From assembly GCA_963702495.1 (NCBI GenBank), contig CAVPDA010000020.1, positions 51,254 to 115,253 of the forward strand: DNA of 64,000 nt. The letters run 5' to 3'. Below are positions 51,801-59,593 of the stretch, in pieces. The translations under genes were made by a program, and so were the position numbers. The notes below the pieces were generated by a model. That model did not search any database. It saw nothing but the letters and a program-made list of their open reading frames with translations, and was not told the DNA's origin. Position 1 is the first letter of the stretch, and each line of letters begins with the position of its first letter. This stretch comes from CAVPDA01 sp963702495. GTDB taxonomy: Bacteria > Pseudomonadota > Gammaproteobacteria > Burkholderiales > Rhodocyclaceae.

Positions 51801-53537
51801 TTCGGCGTCACGACCGAATACCTGGTCAGCGCCGACCAGATCCAGATCAAGGTGGCGCAGGGCGCCAAGCCGGGCGAGGGCGGCCAGTTGCCCGGCCACA
51901 AGGTGTCCGAGTACATCGCCTACCTGCGCTTCTCGGTGCCGGGCGTCGGCCTGATTTCGCCGCCCCCCCATCACGACATCTACTCCATCGAGGATCTGGC
52001 GCAGCTTATCCACGACCTGAAGAACGCCAACCCGCGCGCGTCGATCTCGGTCAAGCTGGTGTCGGAGCTGGGTGTAGGCACCGTGGCGGCGGGCGTGGCG
52101 AAAGCCAAGTCCGACCACGTCACCATCGCCGGCTACGACGGCGGCACCGGCGCCAGTCCCTGGTCGTCCATCAAGCACGCGGGCACGCCCTGGGAACTCG
52201 GTCTGGCCGAGACCCAGCAGACGCTGGTGCTCAATCGGCTGCGCGGACGCATCGCGGTGCAGGCGGACGGGCAGATGAAGACCGGACGCGACGTGGTCAT
52301 CGGTGCTCTGCTCGGCGCTGACGAATTCGGTTTTGCCACGGCGCCGCTGGTGGTCGGGGGCTGCATCATGATGCGCAAGTGCCACCTGAACACCTGCCCG
52401 GTCGGCGTGGCGACCCAGGATCCGGTGCTGCGCAAGCGCTTTACCGGCCAGCCCGAGCATGTGGTCAACTACTTCTTCTTCGTCGCCGAAGAGGTGCGGG
52501 AGATCATGGCCCAGATGGGTGTGCGCCGCTTCCAGGATCTGATCGGGCGCACCGAATACCTGGACAAGAAGCAGGGCATCGACCACTGGAAGGCCGCGGG
52601 CCTGGACTTCAGCAGGATCTTCTATATGCCGCCGGTGCCTGCCGACGTGCCGCGCTTCCAGTGCGAGGAACAGGATCATGGCCTGGGCAAGGCCCTCGAT
52701 CACCGGCTGATCGAGCAGGCGAGGCCGGCATTGGAGCGCGGCGCGAAGGTGCGCATCGACCTGCCGATTCGCAACGTGAACCGCACCGTCGGCACCATGC
52801 TTTCGAGCAAGGTGGCGGAGAAGCACGGGCACGCCGGCCTGCCCGAGGACACCATTCACATCGCGCTTACTGGCAGCGCCGGGCAGAGCTTCGGAGCCTT
52901 CCTCGCCCGCGGCATCACGCTGGAACTTATCGGCGATGCCAACGACTATACCGGCAAGGGGCTGTCCGGCGGACGCTTGATCGTGCGCCCGCACGCCGAC
53001 TTTCGTGGCAATCCGCAGGAAAACATTATCGTTGGCAACACCGTCATGTACGGCGCGATCGACGGCGAGGCCTATTTCCGCGGTGTGGCCGGCGAACGCT
53101 TCCTGGTGCGCAACTCGGGCGGCACGGCGGTGGTCGAGGGGGTCGGCGACCACGGCTGCGAGTACATGACCGGCGGCACCTGCGTCGTGCTGGGCGGGAC
53201 CGGGCGCAACTTCGCCGGCGGCATGAGCGGCGGCATCGCCTACGTCTATGATCCTGCCGGCGGATTCAGGAATCTCTGCAACCTGTCCATGGTGGATCTG
53301 GAAGCCATGCCGGCACTCGGGCAGACACCCGCCGAGCTGCGCCACCATGGCGAGGACGACGATGCGCTTGTGCGCCGCCTGATCGAAAACCATGCCCGAT
53401 TCACCGGCTCGGACGTGGCGAAGGCGATCCTGGGCAACTGGCAGGTGGCGCGCTCGATGTTCGTCAAGGTCTTTCCGAAGGAATACCGCCGCGCGCTGAA
53501 GGAACTGGCGGCCAAGGAAGCCCAGTTGGCGAAATAA
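48888..53537 (+). CDS. gltB: glutamate synthase (NADPH) large subunit
   Basis: Transfers the amide of glutamine to 2-oxoglutarate. 1549 residues. Cleavage after residue 24 would expose C25 (DNCGVGF) as the N-terminal glutaminase nucleophile. Central and FMN domains follow; CHLNTCPVGVATQ with the preceding Cys of MMRKC supplies the 3Fe-4S site, and the GXGXG beta helix closes the protein. Length is normal. gltD follows after 115 bases. Confidence 0.98.
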   Translation: MDELDPTSTPVSQGLYNPANEHDNCGVGFVAHIKGTKSHDIVANGLLILRNLTHRGAVGADPLMGDGAGILIQIPDRFYRDEMASQGVTLPPIGEYGVGMVFLPKESASRLACQEEIERAVRAEGQVLLGWRDVPVDHTMPISPYVKAKEPVIRQIFIGRGRDVMVTDALERKLYIIRKRSGHAIRALRLKYGKEFYVPSMSARTVAYKGMLLAEQVGVYYKDLQDARVVSALALVHQRFSTNTFPTWDLAHPFRLIAHNGEINTLRGNVNWIRARQNAISSPVLGTDLDKVWPLIYDGQSDSASFDNALELLYMAGYPLAHAVMLMIPEAWEKHTLMDQNRRAFYEYHAATMEPWDGPAAVAFTDGRQIGATLDRNGLRPARYVITDDDMVIMASEVGVLPVPESKIVKKWRLQPGKMFLVDTDQGRIVNDKELKDALANGKPYREWIARVRIRLDDLRAPDETVQISSPDLLDRQQAFGYTQEDLKFLMQPMAQNGEEPIGSMGNDSPLAVLSHRPKPLYGYFKQLFAQVTNPPIDPIREELVMSLVSFIGPKPNLLDISNINPPIRLEVSQPVLSCEDMEKIRHIEKYTDDKFRSYVLDICYPVAWGRDGIEARLASLCAEAEDAVNSGFNILIVSDAKVDRDSLPIPALLGLSAIHQHLVGKGLRTSAGLVVETGSAREVHHFALLGGYGAEAVHPYLALETVAEIASALPGELDDKRATKNFIKAIGKGLLKVMSKMGISTYMSYTGAQIFEAVGLQRAFVDKYFTGTASQVEGIGVFEVAEEAIRLHRQAYGADPVLASMLDAGGEYAWRVRGEEHMWTPDAIAKLQHATRANSLQTYKEYARIINDQSRRQMTLRGLFEIKPAGPPVPLEEVEPAKEIVKRFATGAMSLGSISTEAHTTLAIAMNRIGGKSNTGEGGEDPRRYQAIKDGDTVASIIGRDRVERDTPLRAGDSLRSKIKQVASGRFGVTTEYLVSADQIQIKVAQGAKPGEGGQLPGHKVSEYIAYLRFSVPGVGLISPPPHHDIYSIEDLAQLIHDLKNANPRASISVKLVSELGVGTVAAGVAKAKSDHVTIAGYDGGTGASPWSSIKHAGTPWELGLAETQQTLVLNRLRGRIAVQADGQMKTGRDVVIGALLGADEFGFATAPLVVGGCIMMRKCHLNTCPVGVATQDPVLRKRFTGQPEHVVNYFFFVAEEVREIMAQMGVRRFQDLIGRTEYLDKKQGIDHWKAAGLDFSRIFYMPPVPADVPRFQCEEQDHGLGKALDHRLIEQARPALERGAKVRIDLPIRNVNRTVGTMLSSKVAEKHGHAGLPEDTIHIALTGSAGQSFGAFLARGITLELIGDANDYTGKGLSGGRLIVRPHADFRGNPQENIIVGNTVMYGAIDGEAYFRGVAGERFLVRNSGGTAVVEGVGDHGCEYMTGGTCVVLGGTGRNFAGGMSGGIAYVYDPAGGFRNLCNLSMVDLEAMPALGQTPAELRHHGEDDDALVRRLIENHARFTGSDVAKAILGNWQVARSMFVKVFPKEYRRALKELAAKEAQLAK

Positions 53538-53553
53538 TCCGGAGGAGATTTGG

Positions 53554-53652
53554 ATGCCGCGGCGCCGCGGCGTAGGGGGTCCCGGGCAGCGTACCCGAGG
53601 CATCCCAGCGGGCCGGCGCCGGCGCATCGACGTTTTTTGGGAGCTGTCTTGA
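53554..53652 (+). CDS. possible small Arg-rich leader peptide between gltB and gltD
   Basis: A 32-codon frame (MPRRRGVGGPGQRTRG...) with nine arginines starts 4 bases after GGAGGAG-ATTT, the best ribosome binding site in this area, and ends TGA directly before the gltD ATG (TGAATG). It fills nearly the whole gap. Translation through it would bring ribosomes to gltD. It contains a 14-base GC palindrome at 53557-53570. It may be a chance frame; no family is known. Confidence 0.4.
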   Translation: MPRRRGVGGPGQRTRGIPAGRRRRIDVFWELS

Positions 53653-55083
53653 ATGGGTAAGCCGACGGGATTTCTGGAACTGCAACGCCTGAGCGAGCCG
53701 TATCTTCCGGTGGAGGAACGGCTCAGGAACTACCGCGAGTTCGTCATGGCGCTGGCCGACGCCGATGCCTCCAAGCAGGGGGCGCGCTGCATGGACTGCG
53801 GCATTCCTTTCTGCACTAGCGGCTGCCCGATCAACAATATCATTCCGGACTGGAACGACCTCGTCTATCGCGGCCACTGGCGCGAGGCCTTGGAAGTGCT
53901 CCACTCCACCAACAACTTCCCCGAGTTCACCGGCCGCGTCTGTCCGGCGCCCTGCGAGGCGGCCTGCACGCTGAACATCAACAACGATCCGGTGGGCATC
54001 AAGTCGATCGAGCACTTCATCATCGACAAGGGCTGGGACGAAGGCTGGGTGGTGCCGCAACCTGCCGCCCGCAGGACCGGAAAACGCGTCGCCGTCGTCG
54101 GCTCCGGTCCGGCGGGGCTCGCCTGCGCCCAGCAACTGGCGCGGGCCGGCCACCACGTGGTGGTTTTCGAAAAGGCCGACCGCATCGGCGGGCTGCTGCG
54201 CTACGGCATCCCGGACTTCAAGATGGAGAAGCAGTTCATCGATCGGCGCATGGAACAGATGCGCGCCGAAGGCGTGACCTTCCGCGTCAGCCAGCACATC
54301 GGCGGAAACATTCCGGCCAAGTCGCTGCTGGACGAATTCGACGCCATGGTGCTGGCCGGGGGCGCCGAGCAGCCCCGCGACCTGCCGGTGCCCGGCCGGC
54401 AGCTCTCCGGCGTGCATTTCGCGATGGAGTTTCTGCCCCAGCAGAACAAGGTTGTCGCCGGGGACGCGCAGCCGGAGCAGATCCTGGCCACCGGCAAGCA
54501 TGTCGTGGTCATCGGCGGCGGCGACACCGGTTCCGACTGCGTCGGTACCTCGAACCGGCACGGTGCGGCATCGGTGGTGCAGTTCGAACTGCTGCCCCAG
54601 CCGCCGCAGCAGGAGAACAAGCCGCTGGTCTGGCCCTACTGGCCGATCAAGTTGCGCACCTCCAGCTCCCACGACGAAGGTTGCCAGCGCGACTGGGCGG
54701 TGGCGACCAAGGAGTTCGTCGGCGAGAACGGTCGCGTCAAGGCGCTGCGGGCGGTCCGCGTCGAATGGAAGGACGGCAAGATGGCCGAGGTTCCGGGTTC
54801 GGAGCTCGAGATGAAGGCCGACCTGGTGCTTCTGGCCATGGGCTTCCTCGGCCCGGTTCAGAATGGCCTCCTGCAGCAGCTCGGGGTGGAGAAGGACGCG
54901 CGCAGCAACGTCAAGGCGGAGACCGACGGTGCGAATTCCTATGTGACGTCGGTGCCCAAAGTGTTCGCCGCGGGTGACATGCGCCGCGGCCAGTCGCTGG
55001 TGGTGTGGGCGATCCGGGAAGGCCGCCAGTGCGCGCGCGCGGTCGACGAATTCCTGATGGGCAGCTCCACGCTGCCGCGCTAA
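53653..55083 (+). CDS. gltD: glutamate synthase small subunit
   Basis: NADPH-oxidising FAD subunit that sends electrons to GltB. 476 residues. The N-terminal CMDCGIPFCTSGCPI and CPAPCEAAC hold the two 4Fe-4S clusters; the FAD loop is VVGSGPAGLACAQQLARAGH and the NADPH loop VIGGGDTGSDC. The final part FAAGDMRRGQSLVVWAI is typical. It overlaps the end of a DUF4124 gene on the other strand by four bases. Confidence 0.97.
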   Translation: MGKPTGFLELQRLSEPYLPVEERLRNYREFVMALADADASKQGARCMDCGIPFCTSGCPINNIIPDWNDLVYRGHWREALEVLHSTNNFPEFTGRVCPAPCEAACTLNINNDPVGIKSIEHFIIDKGWDEGWVVPQPAARRTGKRVAVVGSGPAGLACAQQLARAGHHVVVFEKADRIGGLLRYGIPDFKMEKQFIDRRMEQMRAEGVTFRVSQHIGGNIPAKSLLDEFDAMVLAGGAEQPRDLPVPGRQLSGVHFAMEFLPQQNKVVAGDAQPEQILATGKHVVVIGGGDTGSDCVGTSNRHGAASVVQFELLPQPPQQENKPLVWPYWPIKLRTSSSHDEGCQRDWAVATKEFVGENGRVKALRAVRVEWKDGKMAEVPGSELEMKADLVLLAMGFLGPVQNGLLQQLGVEKDARSNVKAETDGANSYVTSVPKVFAAGDMRRGQSLVVWAIREGRQCARAVDEFLMGSSTLPR

Positions 55084-55667
55084 CGTCGGGACGGCTCGGG
55101 AAAGTTGGCCGACGGCCCCGACAGCGACGGGTAGGGCATGCGGCCGCCGTCGCTCTTGATCCGGGACGAGCCGGATTTCCCCGGCTTGCCGTGGCCGGGA
55201 CCGACGATGCCCGGTGCCGTGGGTATCACCCAGCCGCCCGAAAAGGCGGCGGGCGTGCTCCACAGGCCGCCGATTTCCGACCACTGCGTCCGCTCCGCCT
55301 CCAGTTGCTTGACGCGGCCCCGTTCGTTTTCGAGTTGGCTTTTCAAGTCGTCTACGCGCGCGCCGCGTTCCTGATCGAGCAGCGCCTCCAGCAGTTCGAC
55401 GCGATTGCGCAGTGCCTGCTGCTCCACGGTTTCCTCGGCCACGGGCGTCGGGCGTGACGCCCCTTTGGCTGCGGAGGAAGGGGACGCCGCCTTGAACGCC
55501 GGATCGGTGGGATAGACCTGCGGCTGCCGCCCGGCCGGGCGGATGGTGCTGTAATGGGTGACGCCGTTCTCGTCTACCCAGGTGTAGATGTCGGCAAGTG
55601 CGAGCGCCGGGATCATCCAGCAGGCCAGCACGACGGCAGTTGCCGTGATCGAACGTTTGCGCTCCAT
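55080..55667 (-). CDS. DUF4124 domain exported protein (first copy)
   Basis: 195 residues from ATG 55667. Signal peptide (TATAVVLACWMIPALALA) then the DUF4124 start DIYTWVDENGVTHYST. A coiled coil follows (RVELLEALLDQERGARVDDLKSQ region) and a G/P-rich tail. DUF4124 proteins are small periplasmic proteins of unknown role. An in-frame upstream extension of 80 codons is rejected as start since it precedes the signal peptide. Confidence 0.8.
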   Translation of the reverse strand: MERKRSITATAVVLACWMIPALALADIYTWVDENGVTHYSTIRPAGRQPQVYPTDPAFKAASPSSAAKGASRPTPVAEETVEQQALRNRVELLEALLDQERGARVDDLKSQLENERGRVKQLEAERTQWSEIGGLWSTPAAFSGGWVIPTAPGIVGPGHGKPGKSGSSRIKSDGGRMPYPSLSGPSANFPEPSRR

Positions 55668-55762
55668 GGCTGCACTCCGCTCAGGTGTAAGCTTCGTCAA
55701 CGTCCCCGGTCTCGTTTGCGATGACCCGTCGCCCTTGCTCACCGGCACTGAACGTTCGGCGG

Positions 55763-56290
55763 TCATCGTGCGCGCCGGGGTTCGACCGATTTGAGGTATT
55801 CCGGCTCGCGCAGCGCCCGATGCGGCAGCGGCTTGGGCCGTGGAAACGGGCGCGGGTGCCAGTGAGGCGGCCGCGTGTGAATCACGTACGGATAATCCAC
55901 GCCCCACGGATCCTCGCCGCAGTCAACGCGCCGGTCCTGACGGCAGCGCTCGATCCATTGCGCCTCGCGTTCCGCGTCCAGGCGGGCGGCGTAGTCCTGC
56001 GCCTGCCGCTCCCGCGCCAGGCTCTGCTCCAAGTCGCTCACTCGGTTCTTCAACTCGCGCTCCGCGGCTGCCGGTTCGCGCGGGGCGGGGGCAGTGTAGA
56101 CGCTCACCGGCGGACCCTCCGGCGCGATCAGCCGGGCGCGCCCCTTGGGTGGCGGGCTTTCGCTGTAATTCACCACCCCTTTGTCGTCCACCCATTTGTA
56201 GATCTCGGCGCCGGCAGGCGCAGCGAAGAGCGCTGCCGCCACGAACATGGCGCCGGTCGAAGGAACAAGGGCGGAAGTGCGGCGAGGCAT
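55763..56290 (-). CDS. DUF4124 domain exported protein (second copy)
   Basis: 175 residues from the ATG at 56290. Signal peptide (GAMFVAAALFAAPAGA), then EIYKWVDDKGVVNYSESPP, the same domain as its neighbour, a short coiled coil and an R/P/H-rich C-terminus. The pair likely arose by duplication followed by divergence outside the domain. The two are 95 bases apart on the same strand. Confidence 0.8.
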   Translation of the reverse strand: MPRRTSALVPSTGAMFVAAALFAAPAGAEIYKWVDDKGVVNYSESPPPKGRARLIAPEGPPVSVYTAPAPREPAAAERELKNRVSDLEQSLARERQAQDYAARLDAEREAQWIERCRQDRRVDCGEDPWGVDYPYVIHTRPPHWHPRPFPRPKPLPHRALREPEYLKSVEPRRAR

Positions 56291-56438
56291 GGAGAGCCAC
56301 CAGCGGATCGGCAAACTCAATATTAGATCCGGGAAGGCGAAAGGGGTTCGGAAAAAGAACGGTCGGACTATGCCTCTAATGCGCTGGCAACCCCGCTCCA
56401 CTGCCACAGGCACGGCTGCGCGACGACCGCGGCCGGCT

Positions 56439-57854
56439 TCAACGCTTGATTCTGCGCTTGGTGTGGGCCAGCAGCACGGCGATGGCGCAGGAGCCGGCGC
56501 GGGTATCGGCGGAATCGGCGCGGCTGGTGAGTACGATCGGCACCTGGGCGCCGAGCACGATGCCGGCCGACAGCGCGTCGGCGAGGTACTCCAGTTGTTT
56601 CGCCAGCATGTTGCCGGATTCGATATCCGGCACCACCAGGATGTCCGCCCTGCCGGCCACCGCCGAGCGGATGCCCTTGGTTTTCGCAGCCTCCAGCGAC
56701 ACGGCGTTGTCGAACGCGAGCGGTCCGTCCAGCAGTGCCCCCGTGATCTGTCCCCGGTCCGCCATCTTGCACAGCGCGGCGGCGTCCAGCGTGGCCTGCA
56801 TCTTCGGCGTCACCGTTTCCACTGCGGCCAGGATCGCCACCTTCGGTTCCACAATGCCGAGCACGTGGGCGAGGCCGATGGCGTTCTGCACGATGTCCAC
56901 CTTGTCCTCCAGCGTCGGCTGGATGTTGATCGCGGCATCCGTGATCAGCAGCGGCCGCGGATAGCTGGGCACGTCCATCAGGAACACGTGGCTGACGCGC
57001 CGCGCCGTGCGCAGCCCGGTGTCCTTCGACACCACCTCGGCCATCAGTTCGTCGGTGTGCAGGCTGCCCTTCATGATCGCCTCTACTTCGCCGCTGCGCA
57101 CCAGCGCCACCGCCTTTTCCGCCGCGGCGTGGCTGTGGGGAACGTCGACGATCGTGCAGCCGGCCAGATCCAGTTCGTTCTGCGCGGCGATGGCCTTGAT
57201 CTTTTCGGCCGGCCCGACCAGAGTCGGCACGATCAGGCCCCGGTCCCGCGCCGACAGTGCACCGCCCAGCGACGGCAGGTCGCAGGGATGGACCACCGCC
57301 ATGGTGATCGCCGGGATGTCCGACATCAGCGACATCAACTGCTGGTAACGCAACTCGCGGTCGGAGATGGTCACCTCCGGCAACGCCACCCGCGCGCGCT
57401 TGATCTTCTCCGTCGGCGCCAGCACCTCCGCGGCGCCGCGGATCACCTCCAGACCGTCCTGGTTGGTGCACAGGCAGTCGAAGATGATGTGGTGGTTATG
57501 GTCGAACTTCTGCTTGCAGGTGACGGTGACGGTGATGGTGTCGCCGATGGTCACCGGCCGCGAAAAATGCAGCGTCTGATCGACGTAAATCGTGCCGGGG
57601 CCGGGAAACTGGGTCCCGAGGACGGTGGAGATGAGCGCGCCGCCCCACATGCCGTGAGCAATCACTTCGCGGAACATGCTGGACCGGGCGTAGGCCGGGT
57701 CCACGTGGGCGGGGTTGACGTCGCCCGACATGGCGGCGAACAGGTGGATGTCCTCCGGCTTCAGGGTGCGCGTGAGCACCGCCGAATCCCCCACCTGGAT
57801 TTCGTCGTAGGTCCGGTTCTCGATGAACTGGGGCGCCATTTGTTCCTGCATCAT
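56439..57854 (-). CDS. bifunctional MaoC-like hydratase / phosphate acyltransferase
   Basis: 471 residues from ATG 57854 (GAAGGA 7 bases upstream). An N-terminal MaoC hot-dog domain (about 15-155: EDIHLFAAMSGDVNPAHVDPAYA, HGMWGGALIST) is joined to a phosphotransacetylase/phosphotransbutyrylase domain (about 170-471: EAIMKGSLHTDELMAEVV, VFLMDVPSYPRPLLITDAAIN). This fusion is known in betaproteobacteria. No acetate kinase gene lies in the window. It may turn short acyl-CoA into acyl phosphate or work in hydroxyalkanoate metabolism. Divergent from glmU. Confidence 0.88.
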   Translation of the reverse strand: MMQEQMAPQFIENRTYDEIQVGDSAVLTRTLKPEDIHLFAAMSGDVNPAHVDPAYARSSMFREVIAHGMWGGALISTVLGTQFPGPGTIYVDQTLHFSRPVTIGDTITVTVTCKQKFDHNHHIIFDCLCTNQDGLEVIRGAAEVLAPTEKIKRARVALPEVTISDRELRYQQLMSLMSDIPAITMAVVHPCDLPSLGGALSARDRGLIVPTLVGPAEKIKAIAAQNELDLAGCTIVDVPHSHAAAEKAVALVRSGEVEAIMKGSLHTDELMAEVVSKDTGLRTARRVSHVFLMDVPSYPRPLLITDAAINIQPTLEDKVDIVQNAIGLAHVLGIVEPKVAILAAVETVTPKMQATLDAAALCKMADRGQITGALLDGPLAFDNAVSLEAAKTKGIRSAVAGRADILVVPDIESGNMLAKQLEYLADALSAGIVLGAQVPIVLTSRADSADTRAGSCAIAVLLAHTKRRIKR

Positions 57855-57973
57855 GATCGATCCTTCGCGCAGAGCCTGGTTCGTATCCCTTTTCGGGGGA
57901 ACTGCGCCGCACTCGGTCACGGACTCTGTCCGGCCGCTTCGGCGGTGCAGCAACGGGTTCCCGAGAGTCCGCC

Positions 57974-58003
57974 TTGGGATGTTCTAAGTGTTCGTTTTAT
58001 AAT
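57974..58003 (+). promoter_or_regulatory. promoter for glmU-glmS
   Basis: TTGGGA (57974-57979), 18 bases, perfect TATAAT (57998-58003). The start site would be near 58010, giving a leader of about 128 bases before the glmU ATG. It lies in the divergent gap with the MaoC-phosphotransferase gene. Confidence 0.6.
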
Positions 58004-58137
58004 AATTGCTGCGACGCGTCAAATCGGTGCGTGGCGCGCGCGAGCGCCGGCGCTGCAGCCGTGCGGTGGGCAATTGCGCACGGGGCCGCAGCGGTCTCCG
58101 TGCTAAGATTTTCGCCTTCCAATTCAACGATTCCGTC

Positions 58138-59505
58138 ATGCAGGTTGTCATTCTCGCAGCGGGCCAGGGCAAGCGCATGCACTCCAACCTGCCCAAGGTG
58201 CTCCATCCCCTCGCCGGCAGGCCGCTGCTCACCCATGTGCTCGGCACCGCCCGTGCCGTCGGCGCCAGCGAGGTCTGCGTCGTCTACGGCCACGGCGGCG
58301 AGCGGGTGCGCGAAGCGCTGGCGCAGGAACCGAGTGTCGCCTGGGTCAAACAGGAGCCCCAACTCGGCACCGGCCACGCGGTGCAGCAGGCGCTGCCACT
58401 GCTGGCGGAAGACAGCCTGGTTCTGGTGCTGTACGGCGACGTGCCCCTCACCGCGCCGGACACGCTCACCCGCCTGATCGCCGCCGCCGACGGCAGCAAG
58501 CTGGCGATCCTCACGGTCGAAATGGAGCATCCCTTCGGCTACGGCCGCATTGTGCGCGACGCCGTGGGGCGCGTCGTACGCATCGTGGAGGAAAAGGACG
58601 CCGGGCCGGCGGAACGGGCCATCCGCGAGATCAACACCGGCATCATGGCGGTTCCCGCGCGCCACCTGCGGCGCTGGCTCGGCCGCTTGCGCAACCACAA
58701 CGCCCAGGGCGAATACTATCTCACCGACATCGTGGCGCTGGCGGTGGCGGACGGCGTGCCGGTCGAGACCGCGCAGCCACGGCACGTGTGGGAGACGCTC
58801 GGCGTAAACAGCAAGGCCCAACTCGCCGAGCTGGAACGTATTGCCCAGCGCGAGACGGCGCAGCGCCTGCTGGAGGACGGCGTGACGCTGCTCGATCCGG
58901 CGCGCATCGACGTGCGCGGCGAGCTGATCTGCGGCCGCGACGTGGAGATCGACGTGAGCTGCGTGTTCGAGGGCAGCGTCGAACTCGGCGACAACGTGCG
59001 CGTCGGCGCCCACTGCGTCCTGCGCAACATGAAAGTCGGCGCCGGCACGCGCATCGAGCCGTTTTCCCTGCTGCAGGATTCCGAGGTCGGGGCGGCGTGC
59101 CAGATCGGCCCCTTCTCCCGCCTGCGGCCCGGCGCAGTGCTGGCGGAGGAAGTGCACATCGGCAACTTCGTCGAGGTCAAGAACAGCCGCATCGCCGCCC
59201 GCTCCAAGGCCAACCATCTCTCGTACGTGGGGGACGCGACGGTGGGCAGCGACGTGAACATCGGTGCCGGCACCATCACCTGCAACTACGACGGTGCCAA
59301 CAAGCACCGCACCGTGATCGAAGACAACGTGCACATCGGCTCCGACACGCAACTGGTGGCGCCGGTTACGGTCGGCCGCGGCGCCACCACCGGCGCGGGG
59401 GCCACCGTGAGCAAGGACATTCCGCCCGGCACGCTGATGTACACCAAGGCCGAGACCGTGATCCGAAGCGATTGGAAGCGGCCGGTAAAGGCCCCGAAGA
59501 AATAG
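58138..59505 (+). CDS. glmU: bifunctional GlmU (acetyltransferase/uridyltransferase)
   Basis: Makes UDP-N-acetylglucosamine for peptidoglycan and lipid A. 455 residues: N-terminal pyrophosphorylase (LAAGQGKRMHSNLPKVLHPLAG, GTGHAVQQA, YGDVPL) and C-terminal left-handed beta helix with hexapeptide repeats (RLRPGAVLAEEVHIGNFVEVKNS, NIGAGTITCNYDG). The frame is open 132 bases further upstream without family features; ATG 58138 is the start. glmS lies 88 bases downstream. Confidence 0.97.
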   Translation: MQVVILAAGQGKRMHSNLPKVLHPLAGRPLLTHVLGTARAVGASEVCVVYGHGGERVREALAQEPSVAWVKQEPQLGTGHAVQQALPLLAEDSLVLVLYGDVPLTAPDTLTRLIAAADGSKLAILTVEMEHPFGYGRIVRDAVGRVVRIVEEKDAGPAERAIREINTGIMAVPARHLRRWLGRLRNHNAQGEYYLTDIVALAVADGVPVETAQPRHVWETLGVNSKAQLAELERIAQRETAQRLLEDGVTLLDPARIDVRGELICGRDVEIDVSCVFEGSVELGDNVRVGAHCVLRNMKVGAGTRIEPFSLLQDSEVGAACQIGPFSRLRPGAVLAEEVHIGNFVEVKNSRIAARSKANHLSYVGDATVGSDVNIGAGTITCNYDGANKHRTVIEDNVHIGSDTQLVAPVTVGRGATTGAGATVSKDIPPGTLMYTKAETVIRSDWKRPVKAPKK

Positions 59506-59593
59506 TCTAGAACGGACGGCCTTCGCCGAACGCGGACGACGCTCGCGGTCGAGCGATTCGCGCCGGGCCGTCGCCAACAGGAGCATTCCCATC

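Noticed and set aside
49653..53627. Long minus-strand frames (648 and 620 codons) opposite gltB
   Set aside because: gltB is unmistakable on the plus strand; the antisense products have no recognisable features.
59506..59593. glmS ribozyme in the glmU-glmS spacer
   Set aside because: The spacer is only 88 bases and the ribozyme is known from Gram-positive groups; no core was recognised.
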